Made by a program: the position numbers and the translations under genes. Positions 1 to 8,187 of a stretch of DNA of 64,000 nt are shown here, piece after piece. The notes beneath the pieces were generated by a model. That model did not search any database. It was not told where the DNA came from and saw nothing but the letters and a program-made list of their open reading frames with translations. Positions within the stretch are counted from its first letter, which is position 1, and the number at the start of each line of letters is the position of its first letter. The DNA is from Paenibacillus odorifer (lineage in GTDB: Bacteria; Bacillota; Bacilli; Paenibacillales; Paenibacillaceae), in assembly GCF_000758725.1 (NCBI RefSeq), contig NZ_CP009428.1:4774001-4838000 (forward strand), written 5' to 3'.

Positions 1-796
1 CACGCCAATGCAGCCATCTTTTCTCCAGCAATCGAATTGCAGAATCCGAAAGTTTTCCTATCACTGCAAAGATTGAAATTCCAACGAATACTATATCTGT
101 TTGCGAATAAGCTCTGGCATCCTGAATCATATAGCCTATCCCCGCACTTGTTCCCATCATCTCCGCTACGACGAGTACAAGCCACGATGCACCAAGTGAT
201 AAGCGAATACCAAGTAGAATATTAGGCATTGCAGCCGGAATAATCATTTTGCTAAGCAGCTGCCATCTTGTGTATTGGAAAATATGGGATACTTCAACAA
301 GCTTGATATCAACATCACGAATTCCTAGAAAAGTGTTCAGATAAACTGGGAAAAAAGCACCTAATGAAATCATTAGTATTTTAGAAAACTCACCCACACC
401 AAACCACAAAATGAATAACGGAATAAGGGCAAGTAATGGAATCGTTCGAAGCATCTGTAAAGATGGATCCAGTGTACGCTCTACTAATTTCCCAAGTCCT
501 GTAGATAAGCCAAGCAGCAGTCCAGTAGCAGATCCCAATAAAAAGCCAAGTCCTGCCCGATAGGCGCTAATCCCCAGATGTCGAAACAACTCACCGCTAG
601 CTATTAAAGAAAAGAACTGCGTAATAATGGAGGATGGAGCAGGCAATGTCGTCGCAGAGACTAGATGGAGCGCAGCTGCCACTTCCCAAATCACCACTAG
701 AGCTAGAGGTACAATCCAACCATGCAGTTTTTTTGGAATCCAGCTTAAACCATCGTCGTGACGCTCTATTTTATTACTGGATAGGTGATTGCTCAT
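1..796 (-). CDS. SsuC-like ABC transporter permease (partial, C-terminus cut by window edge)
   Basis: Inner-membrane permease of a sulfonate/nitrate/taurine-type ABC importer (BPD_transp_1 family). The frame opens at an ATG at 796 and stays open for about 265 codons to the window edge, ending in a KRWLHWR-like tail typical of SsuC C-termini, so only a few residues are missing. The family EAA loop is visible (FQYTRWQLLSKMIIPAAMPN). It closely resembles the adjacent upstream permease, and its ATG overlaps that gene's TGA (ATGA), which implies translational coupling. It is probably the second half of a permease pair. Substrate cannot be read from sequence; sulfonate is the default reading. Confidence 0.85.
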   Translation of the reverse strand, partial: MSNHLSSNKIERHDDGLSWIPKKLHGWIVPLALVVIWEVAAALHLVSATTLPAPSSIITQFFSLIASGELFRHLGISAYRAGLGFLLGSATGLLLGLSTGLGKLVERTLDPSLQMLRTIPLLALIPLFILWFGVGEFSKILMISLGAFFPVYLNTFLGIRDVDIKLVEVSHIFQYTRWQLLSKMIIPAAMPNILLGIRLSLGASWLVLVVAEMMGTSAGIGYMIQDARAYSQTDIVFVGISIFAVIGKLSDSAIRLLEKRWLHWR

Positions 797-1644
797 GATC
801 CTTTATCTCCTCTATAACTGTCCTGCCATCTTAGCAATCTCGATTCCAACAGCTTTACTAATGAATCTGACAGTTTACCTACTACCGCAAACACGATGAT
901 CCCAACAAATACCACTGTGGTCAAAGAAAACGATCGCGCGTCATTGATTAGATAGCCAACACCTGAGCTAGAGCCCATCATTTCCGCTACGACAAGTCCA
1001 AGCCAAGCTATGCCTACAGACAAGCGGATACCTAAAAAGATGTTGGGCAGTGAGGCTGGAATAATTAACTTACTCACCATCTGCCATTTACTGAATTGCA
1101 GTACTCTCCCAACATCAAACAACTTGTTGTCCACCGAACGGATTCCTAGAAATGTGTTCACGTATAATGGGAAAAATGAACCTTTGGCAATCAACAATAT
1201 TTTTGAGGTTTCACCGAATCCGAACCACAAAATAAATAGTGGAGCAATTGCTAAATGGGGCAGCGTGCGCAGCATTTGCAGCGACGGATCCAGCAAACGT
1301 TCTGTTTTGTATGAAAAGCCTACCCACAAACCAGCCGCTAAGCCAAGCCCTCCCCCAATTAAGAAACCAAGCAGTGCCCGCCAAGCAGATATGCCTAAAT
1401 GTTTCGCCAGCTCACCGGACGCGGTCAAGCTAACCAATTCCCGCCATATTTCACTTGGCCTTGGCAGCAATATAGGATTTAACTTTCCCATCGCTCCGGC
1501 TATCTCCCAAATCAGGAGCAAAGCAATTGGTAAGATAAGTCCAAGCAATATATTCGTCGTTTGGATGGAAAGTCCACGCTTCTTTACTGGATTCTTTTTA
1601 TGGATTAGTGGCGAGATCACAGCTTTTTCAGCACTGAATTGCAT
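793..1644 (-). CDS. ssuC: SsuC-like aliphatic sulfonate ABC transporter permease
   Basis: Permease of 283 aa, slightly longer than usual because of a charged N-terminal extension. It has about six hydrophobic segments and the EAA loop (LQFSKWQMVSKLIIPASLPN, about residues 182-201) that docks onto the SsuB ATPase. It is the third gene of a minus-strand operon (ssuB, ssuA, ssuC, second ssuC) and overlaps the next permease by four bases. Identity as a sulfonate rather than nitrate or thiamine-precursor transporter rests on overall SsuABC resemblance. No SsuD-type monooxygenase is in the window, but one could lie downstream of base 1. Confidence 0.87.
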   Translation of the reverse strand: MQFSAEKAVISPLIHKKNPVKKRGLSIQTTNILLGLILPIALLLIWEIAGAMGKLNPILLPRPSEIWRELVSLTASGELAKHLGISAWRALLGFLIGGGLGLAAGLWVGFSYKTERLLDPSLQMLRTLPHLAIAPLFILWFGFGETSKILLIAKGSFFPLYVNTFLGIRSVDNKLFDVGRVLQFSKWQMVSKLIIPASLPNIFLGIRLSVGIAWLGLVVAEMMGSSSGVGYLINDARSFSLTTVVFVGIIVFAVVGKLSDSLVKLLESRLLRWQDSYRGDKGS

Positions 1645-1681
1645 ATAAACAACCTCTTTTCTACATCTGTGGTTTCATCCG

Positions 1682-2692
1682 TTACTTCAAAGGTTCCTTC
1701 AGTGCTGCTTCAATATATTGATTATCTGTTATTTTAGAAACTTCAATCTCTTTACGAATGTTCTTAATATTAAATTGAAAATTGGCTGTCTTCTGCAATT
1801 CTTCAACAACAGCATCACTAATTGGAATGTTGATCATCTGGGAACGTTCAAACGTACCTTCTATTACCGCTGCCGGAATGTTCCGCTCAGCCGCATATCT
1901 TTCAGTCGCTTCAGCGCGATTATCTGTCTCCCAAGCTATAGCTTTGTTGGTGACTTTTAAATAAAGCGTAACTAGTTCTGGATATTTCTCTGCGAACGCT
2001 GAACGGGAGATCACAAAAGAAGGAGATAAGACACCCAATTGCTCACCATCCGTCAAAACCTTCCCTTTACCGGTCAATGCATTTAGAGTAATATATGGAT
2101 CCCATGTAGCCCATGCATCAACGCCACCGGTTTCAAATGCAGGTTGTGCTTCATCAGGCTGTAACTGGATAATCTCAAAATCTGCTTCTTTAAGACCTGA
2201 TTCCTCAATACCGCGATAAAGGAAGTTGTAAGCATTGCTGCCTTTTGTAACAGCTATCTTCTTACCTTTCAAATCCTCCAGTTTCTGAGCAGTACTACTA
2301 CTAGGTACAAGAAGAGCAACGTTATTCGTACCTTCTAATACTTGTGAGATAATCTTAATAGGAATGCCCGCAGCTTGGGCTGCGATCACCGGCATGTTAC
2401 CAAGCGTCGCTATGTCCAACTTATTAGAAGCGATCGCCTCTGTCATTGGGGGTCCACTTTGAAATTCCGTCCATTCTACTTTGACGCCCAGCTTATCAAA
2501 TTCTTGCTCATACCATTTTTCCTCACGGGCTTTACCAAACATTCCCCCGCTGCCCTGCACGCCAATTTTAATGGTCACACCTTCATATTTGTTCGCATCG
2601 TTCTTTCCCGCGCTCTTTTCATTCGATGCACAACCCGTTGCAAATACAGACAAAACAAGCATAACAAGTAGTGAATTACGAAATAATTTCAT
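1682..2692 (-). CDS. ssuA: SsuA-like substrate-binding lipoprotein
   Basis: Extracellular solute-binding protein of 336 aa for the sulfonate-type ABC importer. The N-terminus is a lipoprotein signal peptide with lipobox ATGC, Cys21 being the predicted lipidated residue, so the protein would be tethered outside the membrane. The body has the type-II periplasmic-binding fold signature of the NMT1/SsuA group (ASNKLDIATLGNMPVIAAQAAG, shown here only as a landmark around residues 88-109, and GGVDAWATWDPY near residue 190). It lies between the ATPase gene and the two permease genes in one operon. Taurine or nitrate specificity is not excluded. Confidence 0.86.
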   Translation of the reverse strand: MKLFRNSLLVMLVLSVFATGCASNEKSAGKNDANKYEGVTIKIGVQGSGGMFGKAREEKWYEQEFDKLGVKVEWTEFQSGPPMTEAIASNKLDIATLGNMPVIAAQAAGIPIKIISQVLEGTNNVALLVPSSSTAQKLEDLKGKKIAVTKGSNAYNFLYRGIEESGLKEADFEIIQLQPDEAQPAFETGGVDAWATWDPYITLNALTGKGKVLTDGEQLGVLSPSFVISRSAFAEKYPELVTLYLKVTNKAIAWETDNRAEATERYAAERNIPAAVIEGTFERSQMINIPISDAVVEELQKTANFQFNIKNIRKEIEVSKITDNQYIEAALKEPLK

Positions 2693-2734
2693 GGATCATT
2701 TCTCCCCTTTTTATAAAAAATGGACTCTCTTTAT

Positions 2735-3511
2735 CTAGATACCAGCACCAACATCGATTGCCGGTTCTTCAACCTTCTCAAACTCACTCAGAACCAGTCG
2801 ACGTAACTCTTGGAATGAAGTACTGGATCTTTTTCGCGGAAACGGTAAATCGATGGGAAGAATATTGCGAATATGTCCAGGTCGAGGATTCATAATGACT
2901 ACCCGCTCACCCAAAAATACAGCTTCATCCAGATCATGAGTCACAAATAACATAGTCGTCTTATTACTCTGCCAAATATCAAGAAGTACCTCTTGCAGAT
3001 GTGATCTAGTAAAAGCGTCTAGTGCGCCAAAAGGTTCATCGAGCAATAATACATCCGGATTACGGAGCAACGCCCTAGCAATAGATACTCGCTGGGCCAT
3101 CCCGCCTGACAGCTCACGTGGATAGGATTTCTCAAAACCCTTTAATCGTACAAGTTCAATCAATTCATTTACTTTTTTGCGAACCTCTGGATTTTTAAGC
3201 GATAAATTTGCTGCAATATTATGCTCCACCGTCAACCACGGAAAAAGTCTTGGTTCTTGAAATATAAATCCCTTCTCAATACTCGGACCGTCGATCTGTT
3301 TGCCATTCAGTAGAACCGTGCCGCTATAGCTCGTATCCAGTCCTGCCACAATTTTTAGCAAGGTACTTTTTCCGCAGCCGCTGGGACCTATAATCGTAAT
3401 CAACTCGCCTTTTTTCACCTTCAGCTGAATATTACTTAATGCGATAACATCACCTGCAGGCGCGGCGAATACTTTATTCAAATGTTCGATAACCAGTGTT
3501 TCCTCCGACAC
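2735..3511 (-). CDS. ssuB: SsuB-like sulfonate ABC transporter ATPase
   Basis: Cytoplasmic ATPase of the transporter. It contains Walker A GPSGCGKST (about residues 42-50), a Q-loop (FQEPRLFPW), signature LSGGMAQR (about 134-141), Walker B LLLDEPFGALD and the switch histidine in VTHDLDEA. The Q-loop FQEPRLFPW is typical of the SsuB/TauB/NrtD group. The GTG at 3511 was chosen because it sits about 9 nt after GGAAAGG; an upstream GTG at 3520 abuts that ribosome-binding site. It is the first gene of the operon, behind a good sigma-A-type promoter. Confidence 0.87.
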   Translation of the reverse strand: MSEETLVIEHLNKVFAAPAGDVIALSNIQLKVKKGELITIIGPSGCGKSTLLKIVAGLDTSYSGTVLLNGKQIDGPSIEKGFIFQEPRLFPWLTVEHNIAANLSLKNPEVRKKVNELIELVRLKGFEKSYPRELSGGMAQRVSIARALLRNPDVLLLDEPFGALDAFTRSHLQEVLLDIWQSNKTTMLFVTHDLDEAVFLGERVVIMNPRPGHIRNILPIDLPFPRKRSSTSFQELRRLVLSEFEKVEEPAIDVGAGI

Positions 3512-3641
3512 TCCATTCACCCTTTCCGATAAATATAAATTAAACTATACTCATGTATTTAATAGGTATTTAGAGCAAAAAAAAATGATGAGATCCTCTA
3601 AAGAACCTTATCCGATTATTCAACTAGGTTTAATTTACATC

Positions 3642-3671
3642 ATCTTATCAGTGACATTCCTCACATGTCAA
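3642..3671 (-). promoter_or_regulatory. Predicted sigma-A promoter of the ssu operon
   Basis: On the minus strand, TTGACA (3671-3666) is followed by an 18-bp spacer and TAAGAT (3647-3642), about 130 nt upstream of the ssuB start. The intervening leader contains a run of nine T (3585-3577) but no hairpin that would be fully transcribed from this promoter, so no attenuator is claimed. Confidence 0.55.
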
Positions 3672-3748
3672 ACATTATTTGCCAAATGAGTGTCTATTAT
3701 GTGAAGTGGAGTTTTGTGTGAATGGCAGGGATTTATCTAATTGCAAGT

Positions 3749-3781
3749 AAAAAAAGCCGCACCAGTAATGGCGAGACTTTT
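3749..3781 (-). terminator. Rho-independent terminator after the stalk-domain ORF
   Basis: Read on the minus strand, AAAAGTCTCGCC and GGTGCGGCTTTT can pair (one mismatch, two G-U pairs) around the loop ATTACT, and the 3' arm runs into a T tract. It lies just past the stop codon of the stalk-domain ORF at 3798. Confidence 0.55.
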
Positions 3782-3797
3782 CGTCATTATTCATTTA

Positions 3798-4235
3798 TTA
3801 TTCGCCGAGCTGCGTCTTGATCTGCGAAATTTCTATTTCCATGAACTCTACACGTTTATTCAACTCCGCGATATAGTTTCTTCTAGCCTCTAAGTCTGCT
3901 CCGCTTGTTAGGTCGGCCGCAGTAGTTTCCACCAGTTGGATCGCTTCTTTGAGAACTTGAACGCTTGATTCTGCCCCTGCTAATCTTTCCCGGAGTTTAG
4001 CCGCAGCAATACTTGCCTTTAGCGCTGCCTTCTCAGTCTCCTTACTCTCCACTATTATCGTTTTTCCTTCAACCGTCACCCCTGCTCCGGTCGCTTCGGA
4101 CATCGCGCGTACAGGTACGTAGGCCGAGTTATTTACTACAATCGCATCTGCAATCTTCTTTCCGTGCCACAGCCAACCCAACTACTGGCCAGATGTAATC
4201 GAGCTATAATACGCTATCTGGGCAGGCGTGATCAT
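3798..4235 (-). pseudogene. Stalk-domain (copper-amine-oxidase N-like) protein remnant, interrupted by TAG
   Basis: From a TTG at 4181, 127 codons encode half of a stalk/copper-amine-oxidase N-terminal domain (SAYVPVRAMSEATGAGVTVE, about residues 19-38, plus a following beta strand) and then a charged coiled-coil-like tail rich in Ala, Glu and Lys. The codon directly upstream of that TTG is TAG. The same frame continues upstream through 17 more codons to an ATG at 4235 (MITPAQIAYYSSITSGQ), so the ORF looks like one gene broken by a nonsense codon. No convincing ribosome-binding site precedes either start, and the protein has no signal peptide, unlike functional stalk proteins. It may instead be a degraded prophage or surface-protein fragment; function unknown. 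Confidence 0.5.
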
Positions 4236-4263
4236 ATTGTTCTAAGTTGTATTTTAAAATTTC

Positions 4264-4301
4264 ACAAGCAACTTTAATGCGAAATGATTGAAGTTGCTTG
4301 T
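4264..4301. repeat. Perfect 11-bp inverted repeat upstream of the ABC-F gene
   Basis: ACAAGCAACTT (4264-4274) and AAGTTGCTTGT (4291-4301) are exact reverse complements separated by 16 nt. No T tract follows on the plus strand, so it is not a classical terminator. It lies about 95 nt before the ABC-F start and about 55 nt before a TATAAT box (4357-4362). It could be an operator or a leader hairpin. Confidence 0.5.
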
Positions 4302-4394
4302 AAACAGTGTTACTCTATCAACGGTAAACTCAAAATCTGTGCTCTTTAATACATCTTATAATAGTCACTATTTTTAGTTAAGAAAGGTAACACT

Positions 4395-6137
4395 ATGATA
4401 AAAGTTGATAACTTATCCTTCGCATTCCCGCAAAAAGAACTATATAAAAACATTTCATTTACGCTTGAAGAGGCACAACATTGCGCTTTTATAGGAACAA
4501 GCGGCAGTGGTAAAAGTACACTGATCGATATACTAATGGATCCAGAAAAATATTTGTTCGAAGGCAAGCTAGAGATGGACCCAACCTGCAAAATTGGGTA
4601 TGTAAGTCAGTTTTCGCAACTTGACAAATCTAAAGAAACAACAGTTTTTGAATATATAGGAGAAGAATTTATTAAGATACAAAATGAAATAACAGCTATC
4701 CTCACTGAAATGGAAACATCATCAGATATTGATTCATTACTCGAAAAGTATCAATTAGCTCTAGATGCCTTTGATTTAATGGATGGAAATGATTTTGAAA
4801 GCAATATTAATAAGAAACTAAATTTAGCCAACCTCTTGAAGCTAAAAGATGCTAGGGTATCCGACCTAAGTGGTGGGGAATTCAAGCTTATTCAAGTGAT
4901 GAAGGAAATGCTGACTAGTCCAGACTTAATGATTATGGATGAGCCCGATGTATTTTTAGATTTTGAAAACCTAAATGCACTTAAAAATCTTATTAATGCT
5001 CACAAAGGAATATTGCTAGTGGTTACGCATAACCGTTATCTATTGAATCATTGTTTTAACAAAATTATACACCTTGAAAACATGGAGATCCAAGAGTTCG
5101 ATGGGCGATATATTGAGTATAACTTCTCATTACTTCAGACGAAAATTGAGTTACAAGAAATCGCAGTCGCTGAACAAGAAGAGATAGAGAGATACGATAA
5201 CATTATTGATAATCTTAGAGCGATCGCAACCTATAATTCAGAAGCCTCTAGAGGAAGAGCGTTAAAAGCTAGGGTTAAGTTTCAAGAAAGATTGGAAGCG
5301 CGAAAAATTAAAGCGCCATTCGTTGATATTAAGCAACCAAAAATCAGTTTTGGTGTGGACAATGAATTTGAAGAAGACATCACTGTTTTAAATGTGAATA
5401 ATTATAGTGTTTCTTTTGATGAGTTGATTTTAGAAAATGTTAACTTTGAGATGAAACCTACAGATAAAGTAGCCCTTATCGGTCCAAACGGTACCGGGAA
5501 AACGACTTTACTCCGAGATATCTTTAAAAATAATCATGATTCAATTAAAATGAATTCTGATATTAAAGTGGCTTATCTTTCTCAGCTTCAAGACGAAGTG
5601 CTAAAGGATTCTAATACCATACTAGAAGACTTCATCGATGCCGGGTTTGCAACTTATGACGAGATTAGAGCACATCTTTCAAACTATGGCTTTGAAGGAG
5701 AAATTCTTAATCAAAAGATAGAATCTTTATCTGGTGGCGAAAAAAATATACTGCAATTGGCAAAAGTTTCTGCTAGCAAAGCAAACTTATTGCTTCTTGA
5801 TGAACCGACAAGCCATTTAGACACCTATACACAAATCGCACTGGAGAAAGCCATTGAAGACTATAAAGGTGCGATACTCATGATTTCTCATGATTTCTAT
5901 TCTGTAGTAAATGGGATGGATTATGTACTAATCATTGACGATAAGACGATTAGAAAAATGAGTATGCGAAAATTCAGAAAGATGATTTATACCAGTCATT
6001 TTGATAAAGATTATTTAGAAAATGAACAAAATAAAAAAGCAGTTGAAATGAAAATAGAATTAGCTTTAAAAGACAATAATTTTGAACTTGCAAAAGGTAT
6101 GGTTGATGAGCTAGAAGAGCTGATTAAGTTGCTTTAA
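4395..6137 (+). CDS. ABC-F family ATPase (ribosome-associated, possible antibiotic-protection protein)
   Basis: Soluble protein of 580 aa with two tandem ABC ATPase domains and no membrane segments, the hallmark of ABC-F translation factors that act at the ribosomal E site. Domain 1 has Walker A GTSGSGKST (34-42), signature DLSGGE (157-162) and Walker B MIMDEP. Domain 2 has Walker A GPNGTGKT (363-370), signature LSGGEK (445-450) and LLLLDEPTSHLD (465-476). A charged helical linker (about 245-320) joins them, and a Lys/Glu-rich helical tail ends the protein. Start: AGAAAGG lies 7 nt before the ATG. The gene is visibly AT-richer than the flanking core genes and is on the opposite strand, which suggests acquisition. 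Whether it protects ribosomes from a drug cannot be told from sequence. Confidence 0.85.
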   Translation: MIKVDNLSFAFPQKELYKNISFTLEEAQHCAFIGTSGSGKSTLIDILMDPEKYLFEGKLEMDPTCKIGYVSQFSQLDKSKETTVFEYIGEEFIKIQNEITAILTEMETSSDIDSLLEKYQLALDAFDLMDGNDFESNINKKLNLANLLKLKDARVSDLSGGEFKLIQVMKEMLTSPDLMIMDEPDVFLDFENLNALKNLINAHKGILLVVTHNRYLLNHCFNKIIHLENMEIQEFDGRYIEYNFSLLQTKIELQEIAVAEQEEIERYDNIIDNLRAIATYNSEASRGRALKARVKFQERLEARKIKAPFVDIKQPKISFGVDNEFEEDITVLNVNNYSVSFDELILENVNFEMKPTDKVALIGPNGTGKTTLLRDIFKNNHDSIKMNSDIKVAYLSQLQDEVLKDSNTILEDFIDAGFATYDEIRAHLSNYGFEGEILNQKIESLSGGEKNILQLAKVSASKANLLLLDEPTSHLDTYTQIALEKAIEDYKGAILMISHDFYSVVNGMDYVLIIDDKTIRKMSMRKFRKMIYTSHFDKDYLENEQNKKAVEMKIELALKDNNFELAKGMVDELEELIKLL

Positions 6138-6206
6138 ATTCCAACCCTCTGAATGAAATGATTACAAGAACGATGAAATAAAATGTTGGTGGAAAAGTAT
6201 CCAAAA

Positions 6207-6240
6207 AAAAGACACTGATGAATAGATCTCAGTGTCTTTT
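6207..6240. terminator. Bidirectional terminator between the ABC-F gene and the converging gene
   Basis: AAAAGACACTGA (6207-6218) and TCAGTGTCTTTT (6229-6240) form a perfect 12-bp stem with a 10-nt loop and A/T runs on both flanks. It can therefore end both the plus-strand ABC-F transcript and the minus-strand 239-aa gene. Confidence 0.9.
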
Positions 6241-6306
6241 TACTGCATTGATTTTATTGATAGCTCATGCCGCGGACACTCTGATTGATATAACTATAAT
6301 GAAGTA

Positions 6307-7026
6307 TCATGAGAAATTTTTATCAAAACAGTCTTTAGTCTCGCATTTAATTTTATACCATTGATAACCATAATCCGATAAGTTTGGTAGGATCAATAAT
6401 TTGTTACCACAGCGGATACAATTATTTTCTGATAAATTGCCGTTCTTATAGTCAGCTAAGTAACCTTCTGCTAGTTCTACTTCCTTAATGATATTTTCTA
6501 GAGCAACATCGCTTATATCAAAAGGGGTCATATCTCCTCTATTTGCATGGATAGAGCGTGAAAAAGCTCCAAATCCACCAACCAGTTCGTGGTGATGCGT
6601 ATTAATCCGTCCCCCACCTCTCTCAAATAATTTGATCATCGGTTCATATATATCTGGAAACTGCAATGCGATATTGTCGCGCGCATCAAGCAAAGAGCAC
6701 CAGCGTAAATAATGTATACTTATTAATTTCATAAGCATAATATCAATTTTATTAAAATTCGGACACGTTTCTAAGAAACTGTCCCACTCATTTTCCTCCA
6801 TCTTAAAACCTAATAACATATCCATTCCTATGTATATACTTGCTGCTTCCTTTGAGATAAACTGCAAAAACACGCCGACTCTACGGTAATACTCTGCAAT
6901 CAAATTAGCATCTGCTTCATATTCACCCTTAGATCTTACTTCTTCGTATCTTTTTTTTGAAATTTCAATGTATAAATTCGCATCAATATTCCTAATTCTT
7001 TCAACACCTGATTCGTAATAATTCAT
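6307..7026 (-). CDS. Unrecognised protein with C-terminal CxxC zinc-ribbon-like motif
   Basis: A 239-aa soluble protein that I do not recognise. It is mainly helical and acidic in the N-terminal 200 residues, with a His/Gly-rich stretch (GGGRINTHHHELVGGFGAFS, about 137-156). It ends in two cysteine pairs, Cys203-x2-Cys206 and Cys228-x4-Cys233, which look like a small zinc ribbon. There is no signal peptide or membrane segment. It is a single-gene unit: the converging ABC-F gene shares its terminator, and spo0A lies upstream with its own terminator between them. It is AT-rich like the ABC-F gene, so the two may have arrived together. A nucleic-acid-binding or immunity-type role is possible but not shown. 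Confidence 0.6.
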   Translation of the reverse strand: MNYYESGVERIRNIDANLYIEISKKRYEEVRSKGEYEADANLIAEYYRRVGVFLQFISKEAASIYIGMDMLLGFKMEENEWDSFLETCPNFNKIDIMLMKLISIHYLRWCSLLDARDNIALQFPDIYEPMIKLFERGGGRINTHHHELVGGFGAFSRSIHANRGDMTPFDISDVALENIIKEVELAEGYLADYKNGNLSENNCIRCGNKLLILPNLSDYGYQWYKIKCETKDCFDKNFS

Positions 7027-7160
7027 GAAGATTCCTCCGACTTAACTCATAAATGTAGTTCTGTATCTGGATAGAAAATTAGTTTATCTAACCAGTTCGC
7101 CCGATTGTTCTATGTCCCTGCTTGAGTTTCACCATTTATAAGATGGCTAATCTTTAAATA

Positions 7161-7197
7161 AAAACAAAACCCAATAAACCAAAAAGGTTTATCGGGT
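7161..7197 (-). terminator. spo0A transcription terminator
   Basis: On the minus strand, ACCCGATAAACC pairs with GGTTTATTGGGT around TTTTT (plus-strand 7169-7180 and 7186-7197), followed by the T-rich stretch TTTTGTTTTTATTT. It lies about 110 nt past the spo0A stop codon. Confidence 0.85.
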
Positions 7198-7238
7198 GAG
7201 ATGGAAAAAGTTTATCGGCTTCAAAACAAGTTTATCGG
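7186..7238. repeat. Three GTTTATCGG repeats next to the spo0A terminator
   Basis: GTTTATCGG occurs at 7187-7195, 7210-7218 and 7230-7238, spaced 23 and 20 nt apart. The first copy is one arm of the spo0A terminator. The other two lie between that terminator and the spo0A stop and could pair with the same opposite arm. Confidence 0.7.
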
Positions 7239-7308
7239 TTTTTATATACTGACTGTAAACACCTACCATCAACCTACAATCCCTTACCCCGCACTACCCC
7301 TAACCCTT

Positions 7309-8124
7309 TCAACTAACCTTATGTTCAATCCGCAGCTTGTCTGCTACCATGGCAATAAATTCCGAGTTAGTAGGCTTAGATTTGGAGATATTAATGGTGT
7401 AACCGAATAAATGGCTGATGGAGTCGATGTTCCCACGTGTCCAAGCCACTTCAATCGCATGGCGAATCGCCCGTTCTACGCGTGAAGGCGTGGTTTTGAA
7501 CTTCTCAGCGATTGCTGGGTAGAGCGTCTTCGTAATCGCACCAAGGATCTCGATATTGTTATATACCATGGTGATCGCTTCACGCAGGTACTGATAGCCC
7601 TTGATATGCGCTGGGACACCGATTTCATGGATGATCGAGGTAATGTTAGCGTCGAGGTTCTTGCCCTTAGAGAGCGGCACTACATTCGATCTGGACGTCG
7701 ACGAATAATTGTACATGTTGGAGGAAGAGCTCATGCTGCCTTGAGAGCCGACAAGCTGACGTACACGATTTGCCAGGACCTCCATATCGAACGGTTTCAA
7801 AATATAATAGGATGCACCAAGCTGTACAGCTCTTTGAGTGATGTTCTCCTGACCAAAAGCAGTCAGCATGATGATCTTCGGTTGAGGATTCAGATCCATA
7901 TCACGTAGACGTTCCAATACACCTAGGCCGTCTAAATGCGGCATGATGATATCAAGAATAAGAACATCGGGAATTTTACGCGCTTCGCTAAGCATTTGAA
8001 GCACTTCTTCACCATTGTAGGCGATACCCGTTACGGTCATATCTTCTTGCTCAGAAATGTACTCGGAAAGCAAATTCGTAAATTCCCTGTTATCATCGGC
8101 CAACAACACTTCAATATTCTGCAC
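7309..8124 (-). CDS. spo0A: Sporulation transcription factor Spo0A
   Basis: Master response regulator for entry into sporulation, the end point of the phosphorelay. The 271-aa protein has an N-terminal receiver domain with the acidic pocket D10-D11, phospho-acceptor Asp58 in LILDIIMPHLDG and the conserved Lys in ILKPFD. A Ser/Asn-rich hinge (about 130-150) leads to the Spo0A-specific DNA-binding domain, including SRVERAIRHAIEVAWTRG and the terminal sigma-A contact region. The start is GTG, preceded by AAGGAGG at 8140-8134. As in Bacillus it follows spoIVB. Three 0A-box cores upstream point to autoregulation. Confidence 0.98.
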   Translation of the reverse strand: MQNIEVLLADDNREFTNLLSEYISEQEDMTVTGIAYNGEEVLQMLSEARKIPDVLILDIIMPHLDGLGVLERLRDMDLNPQPKIIMLTAFGQENITQRAVQLGASYYILKPFDMEVLANRVRQLVGSQGSMSSSSNMYNYSSTSRSNVVPLSKGKNLDANITSIIHEIGVPAHIKGYQYLREAITMVYNNIEILGAITKTLYPAIAEKFKTTPSRVERAIRHAIEVAWTRGNIDSISHLFGYTINISKSKPTNSEFIAMVADKLRIEHKVS

Positions 8125-8187
8125 TGGCTGCTTCCTCCTTAATTATATCTGCTATTCGAAAATAACATTTTTTTCTTGTCTCTTACG

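Noticed and set aside
3577..3647. Transcription attenuator in the ssu leader
   Set aside because: The hairpin that could precede the T9 run needs bases overlapping the predicted -10 box, which would not be transcribed from that promoter.
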